From Tubiluchus corallicola (taxonomy: Eukaryota; Priapulida; Priapulimorpha; Priapulimorphida; Tubiluchidae), in assembly GCA_030141605.1 (NCBI GenBank), contig JAQGDQ010000026.1, positions 124,001 to 188,000 of the forward strand: 64,000 nt of DNA. The letters are read 5' to 3'. Each line of letters starts with the position of its first letter. Position 1 is the first letter of the stretch. Positions 45,330-58,112 of the stretch are shown here, piece by piece. Below the pieces are notes generated by a model. That model made no database searches and was not told the origin of the DNA. It was given only the letters and a program-made list of their open reading frames with translations. The translations under genes were made by a program, and so were the position numbers.

Positions 45330-48300
45330 AAAGGCATGCTGATACTCATTTTAAAAACTTCAGTAATTTCGATATGAATGTCAGTCTATTGTCTCTGTAA
45401 TAATTTGCCTCTCTATGTAAGCTGCATAAGTTTTTATACGTCTGAAATAAAATAATGATCCATTAAACTGAGTAAAAAACGCCCACCAATTGCCTCTTCA
45501 TATTTGTTTAAACTAAGTCTTACCTTTGTGAAAGGTGATTGTCAGCAGTCACAACAGCAACAATTCCAGTGAATTTTCATCACTCTAACGGTAACCAATG
45601 GTTTAGTCTCTGTGCTGCAATACAATGCATCAGTGATTTAGGGGTCAGAGGGTTATCTTACATGTACTGTGTGTTGTTATGCATATTTATAAATATAAAA
45701 GATGATTAATTGATTTTTGTTAGTTCAGTTTTCAGCATTTCAGTTTAGGTGTTTACAAGGCCTATTCTATTATTGTTATCATAATGCTGTGTACAAATAC
45801 CTAGAGGCACTAGTTACATGATTTAGCCTAAAGTTCTTAAATATCAATTGGACGTTTTGCAACTCATTTGAAATGCAGTTTAAGTTTTAAGTGTGTAGGC
45901 AGAAGTATGATGTTCTTAGGAAAACCAGACCCAGTCTCAAAACAATCTACCCGTAAATATTGAAAGGAAACGTATTATTTTTTCCAGAATGACTTATTTG
46001 AAAGAATTATCACAGAATGGTAATTTGTGCGCACTACTAGTTCTCTGCTGCTATATGCCTTTCGTCATTTGTTAGTTAGATGGTCAATAGCGCCTGCATC
46101 TCAGAAACATATGGCACAAAAAACTTGTGCTTGTACCTCTCAGTTCAAATGTGTTCAGTTGTGATGTAGTGCGCACAGTCGAAAGCTCATGCGGTAAACT
46201 TAAATTTGAATTTTAAACTTGAGGGTTTTGTGTATATAACAATAACACTGCACTTTAATTTTCACTTTGGCAAACATGTGTAACATACTTTTAGAATGTT
46301 TGTGCTGCTAAAAATCATGTTCACTAGTTGAGCTCGCCATCGTTAATTAAGTTTTTAACTTATTCTTCAATTATCAGAAATGGTTTGGCATTATTTTAGA
46401 TGTTAAAATGTATACTTTCTACCGTACGTCAAAATGGGGTAGAATATAAAAAATCATCCTGTTTTCTTTTCAACCGGAATTGTTAGTTGCAGTTTCAGAA
46501 AGTAAAAAGATCATTGTCCTTGCTTTTGAGCAAATTACAAAAAAATAGAAAAGCATTTTGATATCCTTAGTTATTAATCTTTTATTAGTTCAGAACCAAG
46601 CTACAAAGTTATGCAGTACTGTGACAGATTAGTAGATGGATAGGTGACTGCCAGGAAAACTGCTACTGCATTGTTCGATGTACCATATTACTATTTCTCC
46701 TGGTAAGAGAGGATGCATACACATCCACATGTGGTTAAAACACCACTGCTGGCTTGGTTATCTCATCCCAGAAGATAGTTTTTATAGTGAAAGCAGTTTC
46801 AGTTCTGCTGCAACATTAATCTCAGTATGTCCTTTGTATTAAATATATGCATGCAGAATATGTACAAGCAATGACTGCGATTTGGCTAATATAGTATATA
46901 TTATAATCAATAAGCTGTACTGCTAAATGATTTTGGACCACAGTAATTATTACTGATTTTAAACCATTTGTTAAAACTGATGTTAAACACAGGTTGCACA
47001 AAATAAAATGTTTTGTGTCCACGATGCTGTTTATGAGCTAAGTCTTCAGAAGTTTCATATTTTTATGTACATCTAATGTAAATGAAGTTTTTCAACTAAT
47101 ATAAGTGCCATTGCGAGTCCAAGTTTTTTACGATACAAGATCGTATATGAAAGGATGCCCGTATGTTCTGTAAGACTTAGCTTTTTGAGATGAGATACAT
47201 TTACCTTTTTATTGTAGTTATTACGTATTGTGGTCATACATATTATGTCAAGTGAACGAGGTTTGAACGAGCCTCACATTCTTATCTTATTTTTAATGCA
47301 TCATTTCTAGTAGGTTTGTCTTTTGTCAAAAGTAGGTTTTCACTTTGTAGCTGGGACAGTACGGTGTTGTGAGGGGGTTTCCTAAGAGTCAAAGATGTTT
47401 GGTTCTAGATTTCTTTACAGTTCCATTCTTTCAGTTTGATTTGACTTGAAATTGTATGTGGAATGAATTGTAAATTTAGGGCTAGATCCACATCCCTGAA
47501 AGCTAGATCCACATTCCTGTAAAGCACACCAGGTTAGGTTGTAGAGCTTCTAAATTTTACTGAGACTGATGACAGTAGTAAAATCTTATTGCAATGGTTT
47601 AGGCAAAAAAGTAATCTGCCACCCCGTTCAAGAAAATGTCAGCTGGCAAGTTTTTGGCAAGTAAATTAGGATCCAAAATATTTAGATTAAACCACAAACG
47701 TATGCTAGTTGGCTAGCAGTTGTCAACATAAAATGTTATATAAATAAATTACTAGTACTAGTCTCGTATTTCACAAAAATTCAAGTTGCTTTATTCATTT
47801 GGATTGTTAGGAGCTTTATTCAATTGATCGTTAACTTCTAGATTCTAAAAGATGTAATATAATATTTTCAAGATAATCATTATTAGTAAACTTTGAATAT
47901 TTTTTGTGTTGCATCGTATTGCAGTTAAGCAATATTTGAATTAGCTACCTTGAAAGATGACAAATTATGACATAATTTTAGCTACAGATAAATTCACTGT
48001 TTGTGAGATAGATTACCCGTTTATCATATAATTTCGCTTCATTCATAATGATCATGTAATTTTGATCATCTACATAATTATAATTTAGACTTTCTTTTGA
48101 GCCTTTTATAGGGCATATTACTCAGACTGCCTGGCACAAACTGACCCTTGAGTGTGACAGGGTGGCGGATGCAGCATTTCTTATTAGTTTCTATCATAAC
48201 TTCCTGGAATCAATACTGCAGTTCTGCTATCATAACATGTTTAAAGAAAAGCGTTAGATATTTTTATCACGATTACACTGCAGCTACCAGCTCCTGGCTA

Positions 48301-49379
48301 TGCTTCTGCCTATTGGCAATCAGCCATTTAATTTTCTTGCACTATATTTGACTTCACCGAGCTTGTTAAATGCAGTTGCGCCCAGTAGGTCAGGCTTGCA
48401 GGCGGACCAGCTACTTACCCACAGCACTTTATGCTGTGTTTAACACTCTGACAGACTACCACATTCCAGCGCTCGATATGTCATGTTTGGAAGCAAATAA
48501 TTGATGGAGAAATTATGATTGGCACTACGCGTTTCTTTAACTTGATACAAGACAATGAACATGTTCAAGGCTAGTGTTATGAAAGATGTTTGTTCAATTC
48601 AACAAGTTGCTGTGTTGATGTTCTGCTTGCATATACTTTCCTATGTTCTTTGTGAAGAACATAAGTTTATTTATCGATACTTGGTGTGAATCTCCATTTG
48701 TCAAGTGAACTGCATTTTGCTATTTCTATGAAATGGAACAAGACTTTGATGATTACACATTTCCTTGGACTTCGTTAGGTACCCGCTTAATTATATGTAT
48801 TTGCTTGACCTGATTTTCTGATTGGGCTTTCAGTTAGCGCACTGTATGTCATTCACTTTTGTACTGACTGCTATTTTTTCTGCAGAGGATGCTGAAAAAT
48901 TATCATTCGCGTGAAGCAACAGCTAGGCGGCTATTTTATTGAGCTGCTTTTATAAATTTGATTAGCTTTATAATTAGCAAGATAACAGGCTAAGCAATTT
49001 GATAATGTTTTTGTGACTGTAGTTGTACCTACAGCAACTGGCAAGTAATTTTTTTCACTGTCTCTCATTTTCAAGCTGCAAATATGTAACACTATAATAA
49101 TATTATGAAATACATGCCAACTACTTTAGAAATCAGTTTCAAACAGCATTAGTTACTGGTCGTGAAACACAGTATAACTCTTATAGTAAGCCTCTATTGG
49201 ATTTGTATTTTTACCTTGCGTTCCTTCGCTGTTTATATAAACAATTAAGTGACCAAAGAGGGGTTACAATTGTGCTGTTAATTGCACCTTGTTCACTTCC
49301 ATGTTATACAGTATAGCAAGAAATATAGTATAAATCCTTACTTCCAAAAGGTGTAGAGTGCTAGCATAGAAAAAATGCT
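45330..49379. other. No gene seen
   Basis: Four kilobases of AT-rich DNA without a convincing exon or element ends. A short direct repeat (gctagatccacat) occurs near 47480-47515. Confidence 0.5.
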
Positions 49380-49920
49380 TTCAACGCACTCCTCTCAGTG
49401 CTCGTTTAAACAACTCAACATTGGGGGGATTATCAATATTACTGCCTAGATTGTTCCACTTTCGTATACCCGGTTGAAGAAAAAGTGCTTCTTTATATTT
49501 GTACGTGAATATCTGACATGTAGTTTTCATTCATGACCACGTAACTCTCTATGAGAATTTCAAAGAAATCATTCGGATCCAAAACCGTGGTCTCATTTAA
49601 TATTTTTCAATATTTTAAACATGTTGACAAGATCATTTGTGTCACGTCTCTCCTCCGAGGTAGACATATTGTTAAGATCCAGATCGCTAACAAGATGTAG
49701 ACATCTTCGTTGAACCTTTTCCAACTTTCCTTTAAAGATAATTACTGCGGAGCCCAAACAACGACTGCATACTGCAGCAGGGGTCTGATTAGAGCCTTAT
49801 AAATAGGTACAATAGGCAAGGCAAGGCAACTCATGAGCCAAGGGTTCTTCTGTGAAAATCTAAGAGAAGTGGTCATTGATTCGCTTAATAACTGCCTGAG
49901 GTTCACAGTGTCCTAAACTG
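49380..49920 (-). mobile_element. CR1-like LINE 3' fragment
   Basis: Minus strand near 49760-49600 reads LEKVQRRCLHLVSDLDLNNM, then EERRDTNDLVNMFKILK, the post-catalytic region of CR1-type polymerases (compare the plus-strand copy at 9400-9910). Stops are frequent further 3'. Confidence 0.75.
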
Positions 49921-50159
49921 TGATGTAAAATCAAAATTTTTATGCAAAGTGTCATAATGGCACATGTTGCAAATAAAAACTTGCTAGTTTTTACTTTTTA
50001 GCATAATATTTATATTATTGTCATATTTGCATATATTAAATTTATACAAGCAAATTTTCCCTACAAGCAACATTTTCGACTGTATACTAGAATGAGGGTA
50101 CGCAATATAGGTGAGTAAGTGAACTCTTGAAGTCACTGTAGGCAAAAATTATTTTGACA

Positions 50160-50440
50160 TTTTTATCCTTTTATTTTGATCTGTGATGTTTTGAACCGAA
50201 AAATTGATGTCACAGATCTTCTCTAGAGTTTCCCAGAGTCATCCCTGTACCAAGTCTGGTGACTATAGCTTCATCTGCCATGATTTTATACATATTTTTC
50301 CTTTTTTTTGATCTTATAGAATTTGACCTTTGACTTTTTAAACCAGATATCAGCAGTTTCCCACTCTTGTCATGACCTATCCCTGAGCCAAATTTGGTGA
50401 TCATAGTTTCATTCGTTTTGATTTTAGTATATGAATAGGG
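50160..50440 (-). repeat. Diverged direct repeat
   Basis: Two units of about 130 bp share a tttgat..gaccgaa, gatcttc, cccagagtcat/ccactcttgtcat, cctgagccaaat/cctgtaccaagt and tggtgactatag/tggtgatcatag succession. The minus-strand frame 50560-50210 covers both but looks like a repeat by-product. Confidence 0.4.
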
Positions 50441-51342
50441 ACTAAATGTCGTATTCACACTCCAACAACTATCTGTGTAGGGCCTAAGTAATAATATAGG
50501 TATTACCAAAGTAAATTTAAGTAATAATAAAATATGGGGCTTTTGGTTTCTGTAAACCACATACCAGTGTTGGTGCCTAACTATGCACCAATGGAAAAAT
50601 GCTCACAGGCATTTTATTAGAATTCTTTAAATGGAATGTGACAGGACTATCGCTGAAAACAACTTTGAAATTATTGATTATGACAGTGTAGGAATATTAT
50701 TATATTATTTGGTATTTGGCGAAGTTATAGCTGATTGATGATAACATAATTTGTCTCAATAAAGACCTAGAAGGTCACATAAGCCTCGGGAGAAGAGCAA
50801 TGTAATGAAACACAAAAAATACAGATGTCACAAAAAAATCAGAAGAGGGTGGTCAGGAGGAGTACACAGTACAACAATGTAAAGTACATCATTTCAACTC
50901 GATGTGTTTTGCAGTAAGCACGGAGTTTGATTATCTACCACATTTTCATGAAGTTTTACCAAAATTGTTTATGTAAAATACATCATGGTATCTTGTAAGC
51001 TGTGACACTATTAAGAAATTTCTACTAAGGAATTGGCAAATTTCCCATTAAAAATGTAAATAAAATATGCTCATTAACTGCATAAGCTGTTAAAGCATTG
51101 TTCTGTGGAGCAGAGCTAAATTTTAATTGCTGTTGTTTTCATTATTGTTGTGATTTTGTATTAATAAATTATTATAAAACCAATAGAAGAGTGCAGTTCA
51201 ACATAGTTTTTTGTCATACTCGATACAGTATAGATTATCAAGCTATTTCAAATTGTTTACGGTCACAATATTATATACTTAGAATATATATACTGATTTA
51301 GTTCCAGAGTCTCCACCTGCACACTGTCACTTGAATACGAGA

Positions 51343-54300
51343 ATGGGAAACACGGGTGGAAAACGTGGTAGCACGTATGGAGATGATATGCCATCGTCGC
51401 CTGGGAAAGACAGCCAGCCATTTGACTTTGGCAGTGGTTCAAAAAAGGGAAGGCTTCTGATGCCACCTTCCATTGATGACCCCATGGATGATTATCTTTA
51501 TACACCGTCTAGGGTAAGGAAATGCTTCAAACCATGTCTGTGCTGTGGCGTATTGTGCTTAAATACTTTAGACCACTCTTCAGTGATGGTGCATCATACT
51601 ATGGTGTTTATTGTCAGTTTTTCTCTGCACTGATCAGTAAAATGCTTCTAGGTGTATTCATAGTGAAAGTTATAATGTAGTTTTGTGATTCCGGCTGTTG
51701 TTAAACTTCAGTTTTATTAATTCATCAACTGAAGTTACTTTCATTAGTATGCTTTTTAATAATTTAATAGTGATTTAGCTTTCACTTTAAATATAGAATC
51801 ATGCTACTTATTTGCGGTGTACGAAAATGTATTTTTGACAACAATTTTATAGCAGGGAATGTCAGCCTTAGAATGAACGCACACTAAACTGCCGTAAAGA
51901 TAGCGTGAGTTTACAAAACATCTTTACCATACATAAGCTATGTTTTGGCTATGTAGTTAGCAACCCCATAGGACAAACATTGCAGGAATGGCATAGCCAA
52001 ACAGTGATAGCTTATGTATGGTGAAGGTGTCTTATAAACTCCTGTTTGTTTTTACTGCAGTTTGTGTGTGTTTCTGTTCATTCTAAAAGTGTTTTTCTTT
52101 CTAGAGTCTAAGTCAAGGAATGGGAAGTGATTACATACCTGTTGGTCGACCTCGGGCGAGCACTATATCAACTGGTAAATAAGTTACATGAATACTAACT
52201 GAACTTGTTTTAAATTTTACTCTTTAAAATGCTTATAAAAATATGTATAATAGTTATTTAGTGATTATAGCCAATGTAATTAAACTATTTTTTTATATCT
52301 ACAAACCGCTTCAAAGATCCATTTTCAGTGATCTTAAATTACCAGCAGTCTATTTTACGTCATTTTAAAACCAGGCTAAGTTCCACACATCTAATTTATG
52401 TTTTTACCTCCAAGCTAAAACACTGAGCTAACAGTGTTTGTCTCAGCACATCTGACACTTCTTTGGGGAGAGATTAACTTTTCATACAACATTTTTATAT
52501 TAAGCACTGCAAAGTTGTAGAACCAGTAACAGTGGACTGATTTTTCACCGAGTATGGTAAAGCTAGTTTAAGCTAGTTTATAATGTGACTTTTAGACAGT
52601 GGAGTATTTTTAGAGGCTGAAGCTGAGTCAGTTTGCTACTATATCAGCTGACTCACACAGTAAATCAGCTAGCTCGGCTGAAGTTGACTGAAGTTTAAAG
52701 AAAATAAATCAGCTAAAGCTGCAGATTTTTTAGCTAAATAAATCGTAAATTTTTAGTTAACTGTTAATTATGGAGGCAAATTTTTTAAATAATTCGTGTC
52801 GCTTATACTCAGAGAGAAGCTGATGTACAAATTCAAATAATGCATTAGAGATTTTTTATTATTATAAAAAGCAATGGGTTTATTGCAAGTATAATTTAAA
52901 TCCAACTCTTGGTGAGGCTTATCTTGAACACCAAAATGATCCCATATCATGACTTACGTTGCTTATTTGTGAGCGTGATATTTGTGTATCTAGTGATTTT
53001 TGTGTATTTAATTTTGTGTTGACCAGCTTTCTCGTTCAAAAATTTCCTAACTTTAGTATCTCTACCAGCACACACACAATCCGACCGCGAATCTGCAATG
53101 CGTTTGCCATATTTCAATTAGTGACTTACAGTCACTTCGCAGCTGGCAAAAATGTCGGCTAGCTCGACTCCCATCATTGAGTGGCTGGCGCTGGGCTTCT
53201 TATCAGCTAGGTTGGCTGTAGAAATAAACCGGTTGGAACTCAGCTGAACTCTTTGGGCTTTAAATATTTTGCTTTGCAAAATCTATGGTGTGAATGTCGT
53301 TAGTCACTGTAACAGTTTCAAATATACTATCTGTGTGACAGTATTATAATAACATACATACATTTTAGGTGCATCAATTAATGCTCAAGCTCTTCCCACT
53401 GTCTTCAAATGGGATGGCGGGGGTAAACAAGTATTTATTTCTGGAACGTTTAACAATTGGAAAACAAAGATTCCCATGGTGAAAAGGTATATTGTTGCCA
53501 GTCTTGTTCTTGTGTAACTTTAAATTGAAGGAAAAAAGATATTCGGACACATAGATAGTCTTTGCACTTGATGTATGTGGTCTGGAGACAAGGTGCAGTT
53601 GAGATAACTTTTTGTTATGGGCTAGTAGCAGTAATATCGTGTTGTTTTTTATGTGTTACTGATTGAACACATTGTAACTGAAGTAACACTGCACAATACA
53701 CCAACCACATAATTACCTCATAACATTATGATAATTGTGCAACAGCATAATATAAGCTATTGTGAAATTATTAATTATCATCCGTTCTCCACCATACCCT
53801 TAATCTAGAGAAGACAATCTTGAAATAAAGGACATCTTACATTCTGCAAAAGTATTTTCCATTACTTTTATAAAACCATCGAGGCCGAGCAAACCAAATA
53901 TCTTACATGAGATAGAAGGAAGGCTTGACTGTGTCTAGTGACTTTGAGCTTTGGTATATTACCCTGTATCAAAATTCATGTTTTCTTTTAATTTAAACAT
54001 TATTGTGTTTCTTACTTGACATGTGGTTAGTTGGTACCCCGAATCGCATATTTGCCTTTTTACAACTTCATGTTTTTGCATATTTTTCTCAGCTGAATGT
54101 TTCTTTTATTGGCTGAAAATAATGCTCTAATGATGCCATTTTCGATTCATTTTTACAGCAATCCATGAAAAATGACTAATCTTTAAAGATTGTTTTGAAT
54201 TATGATTGCCTTGTGTTTGATTGTGTTCATCAAATACACATGTTTGTACCAGGCTTTTAGCACAACTATAGTAATAATCCTTGTAGCAAGTGTTGTGCGA

Positions 54301-57300
54301 TATTGTGCATTACATTTTCGAATATTTAATTAAGACTGGTACAGTAATAAAGCAAATTAAAAAAATTATCTGGTTTTAGTAACCTGCTCTTTTACTTGTA
54401 CATTTAGCATTTTCAATCTTATTTTAGTAATGAAAAATTCACAACGATTATCGAGCTTCCAGAAGGTCAACATCAGTATAAGTACTGCGTAGATGGCGAA
54501 TGGGTTCATGATCCTAAAGAGGTTTGTACTTTTATGCATGTATAATTTTCATTTTGTCAAAAATCTGTTGGGGTTTTTTCTTGAATTTTAATACAAAAAA
54601 TTCCGCAAAAAAATCCTTTTGCAGCTAATCTGAGTGGCAAGAATAAAAATGTTGTTTCATTCACAGGATCAACAATATAAACTGTGAAAATACTCCACAT
54701 GTATGTCTTGTCTATCACTACTTTTACAGACTTTCCTATAAACTAAATATGTCAATTCAGTAGAGTTAACTTTTTCATTTGACTGGTTTTCGCTTGTGTG
54801 ACCATGTGTGTCATTATAGTGACATTATAAAAGCAGCTAATCCTTAATTGTCAAGAATAGAGCTATACATGTAGTAAAGCCATTGTTAGTATAGAGTTTG
54901 ATGCTTGACTGTATAGTTAAACAGATTAATTTCACTTATATTTCTTATAAATACAGACCGTAAAGTTGAATATAGTCCTAACACTATTATAGCAACTTAG
55001 CAGTTTAGTTTAAGTAACAATTGCCTGTTCACCAATATGGCTTATAATGTAGACTTCGTGATAATTATTCCTAGAAATGTTTTGTCTGTGTCATATCTTC
55101 CATCTTTATATTTATGCAAGTAACAAAAATTAACACCATTTCAGCCTACAACAAACAACGATGTTGGCTCTGTGAACAACACCATTGCTGTTAAGAAAGC
55201 AGATTTTGAAGTGTTTGAGGCATTAGCTATGGACAGCACAAAAGAATCTAATTCAAAGCGTGAGTGTTTTTTCTTATCATTCATTTGGTTCGGAAATGAA
55301 GAAATATCAAGAATCATGCTTAGAGGTATATAAAGTCTAACTAAACAAACAACTAACTAGAGTCATGCTTGTTTCTTTATAAATTGATTATTTAACGTTA
55401 GTTGAGAAAATAGTTTTAGTTTAGAGAATATCTTCGGATCATTATGTGAAGTTCCAAATTATTGATTTTAGAAATTTCTGGGTCTCCACCTGGCGAATAT
55501 TCGCAGGAGATTCCTATTAGAAATCCACAGGAAAAATCCTCGGGACCTCCCATTCTCCCGCCTCACTTGCTGCAGGTCATACTTAATAAAGATACTTCAT
55601 TGCAGGTTTGTGGTTTTTTGCCCTTATTTGGAAACATGGTTACGTAATTTCATAGAATTTTGCTTTTCTTGTATCTTTGTAATAGTACACAGTCAATCCA
55701 CAGGCGGATCTAGTAAACTCAGATACCTTGTAAATTTGCATACGAGAATAATTCATCAAGAATATGAACAATGAACACAGTTATATTTATGCATACAAAT
55801 TTAAATAAAATTTTATCTAATTATGTCCAGTTTATTTAACTATGCAATGTATAGTTCTTAGTAGTGGTGAGACTGACTAATCAATTGTAAACGATTTGGG
55901 CTTTTATTTCCGATCATCGGTTATTTTTCAGCTGCTAACACATCAGTTGTATTACAAATGTCTTTTGCACTTATTTTTTGGAAAAGCCACAACAATCGCT
56001 CCCTATAAGCACACATACGACGAGCACAGTTTTGTTGAATTATTCTGAAAATTCTACGCTAATGAAATAAGCTCATTTAAAACTTGTTCTGTTACTTTAT
56101 ACTTTTTCTACCAAAATTGTAATTAAACAGCAGTAGTTAAAATAACAAGCCTGTTACAGTCAAAGCGTTATTTGTTATCACTTCAAAATTACTACTTCTT
56201 GTGCCTGAAATCCGACTATCATCGATTACTGAATCACTTTCATATCCAATTAAGCGATTATGAAAATGAAACCGATGTCCCACCACTAGTTCTTAGTAAC
56301 ATTTTTATCGTTCTAGATGCAACTAAAATGACATTGTTTAATGTTCATTGTGAACATTAGTAGCACACTTGTTACAAGATTTGTTATTTTTTTCATAAAA
56401 CTCTAGTAATAGCTTTTTTATTGACTTTTCTATTTTATTTTCATAGTGTGAACCATCTTTGCTACCAGAACCTAATCATGTCATGCTGAATCACCTTTAT
56501 GCACTTTCAATTAAAGTAAGTAAAACATATAGTTATGGTAATGAAAGTGTAATGTACTACACTTTTTGTCTTTTGACTTTATTGAATTTTATTTTGAACT
56601 GATTTTGCTTTAAGATTTAAGACTTTAAGGCCTAAGATCTTTTGAACAAAAGCAGATAACCACACAGTGACTCAAAGTAATGATAACAGTTACTCGTAGT
56701 AATGAAAAAAAACTCCAACAGTTGGCTAATGGTAAATTAGTGAGAAAGAGATTTAAAAGTGGTCTCAATGCAGTAGCATTGTGCCGATTTTCAGAAAAAT
56801 ACGGTGTTCAGCAGCCAGTTCACTCAAAATTGTTTAGTTTGTATGTTATTGGAGTTTACAAGAAATTTACTTGTTTTACAAAAGCTAAAAACATTTAGTG
56901 CAGTAGTGTTAGGCTAAGCTTTACAGAAGGCCTGAATCAGGCCAGCTGAAGCGCATTTAAAGAGTTACAAACTGCTAGCTAGAGTAAGAGTAAGAGATGT
57001 AGTTGACATCCAATATAGCTTACCTTTATTTATATCTGATTGAAACAGTGGCCTGCAATTGGCATTGTGGTCACCATGCAAGTACTAACCAGAGCTAGGA
57101 TCTTTAACATTTGCAAACAGTTTTGAGCTAAACAACTAGGTGAGCCGATAGCTGGACCCATCTATCTTCAGACGCCTCTAATACTGCTTAGTATATTGGT
57201 TCTTGTTGTTATGTGTTCATGAGCATATAAGTCAAAACAATAACATTCATTCTTTTTATGTTAGATTTTTTAATCAAAATACTTTAAAAGATATTGCTTA

Positions 57301-57430
57301 GTCAAAGTAATTGTTGCACCATTAGTATTTATTTTTTATTTTGTGTTTTCAGGATGGTGTTATGGTCTTAAGTGCAACACATAGGTACAGAAAAAAATAC
57401 GTGACGACTTTATTGTATAAACCCATATAG
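51343..57430 (+). CDS. PRKAB1: AMP-activated protein kinase beta subunit, eight exons
   Basis: Exons 51343-51513, 52105-52174, 53369-53486, 54428-54521, 55145-55259, 55472-55605, 56447-56515 and 57353-57430 join in phase to 282 residues (human beta-1: 270). It is the scaffold of the energy-sensing AMPK trimer. MGNTGG gives the N-myristoylation glycine. Residues about 90-165 are the glycogen-binding CBM48 domain (FKWDGGGKQVFISGTFNNW, then ELPEGQHQYKY, DGEWVHD). Ser120 matches the autophosphorylated Ser108 of the mammalian protein. Residues about 205-282 are the alpha/gamma-binding region (PPILPPHLLQVILNKD, LLPEPNHVMLNHLYALSIKD, RYRKKYVTTLLYKPI). The N-terminal linker differs from vertebrates. 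PRKAB1 versus PRKAB2 cannot be assigned; this is probably the single ancestral gene. An acceptor at 51306 suggests an upstream untranslated exon. Confidence 0.96.
51866..52090. mobile_element. Foldback MITE in AMPK beta intron 1
   Basis: Arms of about 90-100 bp: 51866-51955 (ttagaatgaac ... accatacataagctat ... ttggctatg) and its inverted copy 51990-52090 (catagccaaa ... atagcttatgtatggt ... gttcattctaaaa). A short spacer separates them. The right edge lies about 15 bases before the exon 2 acceptor. No clear target duplication. Confidence 0.82.
52608..53255. mobile_element. Possible TIR element in AMPK beta intron 2
   Basis: Left edge tagaggctgaagctgagtca; right edge, read inward, aaagagttcagctgagttcc: weakly inverted. 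The left motif recurs at 37068-37090 (agaggctcaagctgagtcag), so it is a dispersed sequence. Repeated cagct/agctag motifs fill both ends. Confidence 0.35.
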
Positions 57431-57459
57431 GTGAACAATTGTGGCTGTGTTAAGTATCA

Positions 57460-57465
57460 AATAAA
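57460..57465 (+). promoter_or_regulatory. Polyadenylation signal candidate, AMPK beta
   Basis: AATAAA lies 30 bases after the AMPK beta stop codon. This would give a very short 3' untranslated region; later signals are possible. Confidence 0.45.
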
Positions 57466-57949
57466 TCCATGTTTAATTGATTTAATACATTTCATTTAAA
57501 TGAGAGCCACAAGCTGCAAACTGTAAAATATAACAAGTAATTTATACTTCTTTAGTCTTCTCTTTTCATAAACAAGTCTGTATCAAGTGTCATGCACTCA
57601 TTGAGACTCCCTACAACTAAAAGGCCTGATACATTATGCATTTGAAACCGTTGCCAAATCATTTGATTCAGAAAATGCTTGTGTCTTGTAGTTTCTTAAA
57701 CTTCAAGGTAAATAAAGTTTAGTAAATTTCATTATGCTATACTGGTGTTCATGCTGTTGTGCAAAATTACTTTTTTGTTTTGCACGATACCTGTGTATAA
57801 ACATCTTATGCTGGTGTGTAACTTCTGTGATGTATGGGGTATGTTTTCTGTGGTTACTATTAATTTACAAGTGTAGGTTTGTGTGTTCTATAATGCTGTT
57901 CTTTATCTCTCTTAATCAATGAAGCCATTAAAAATGCAGGCTACTTTGG

Positions 57950-58112
57950 GACTACAAAAAAAGTTGGCATTATAATGACGTTGGATATTATAATGACGCA
58001 CATTAATACATACTTGTCTATGCAAACATATACATTTTCTTTTGCTAAAAATTTTGGGTTTAAGTGAGGTTGGCATTATAAGGGGGTTGAGCATTATAAC
58101 GAGGTTTAACTG
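57950..58112. mobile_element. Pogo-like terminal fragment
   Basis: Ends in cattataacgaggtttaactg followed by TA. Read inward this is CAGTTAAACCTCGTTATAATG, the form of a pogo/Tigger end. Several attataatgac repeats lie inside. The other terminus was not found. Confidence 0.55.

Noticed and set aside
50210-50560. 116-codon minus-strand frame with two similar halves
   Set aside because: The similarity lies in the underlying diverged direct repeat, and residue use looks non-coding.
56680-56898. 72-codon frame inside AMPK beta intron 7
   Set aside because: No domain, no splice link, and it lies in an intron of a well-defined gene.
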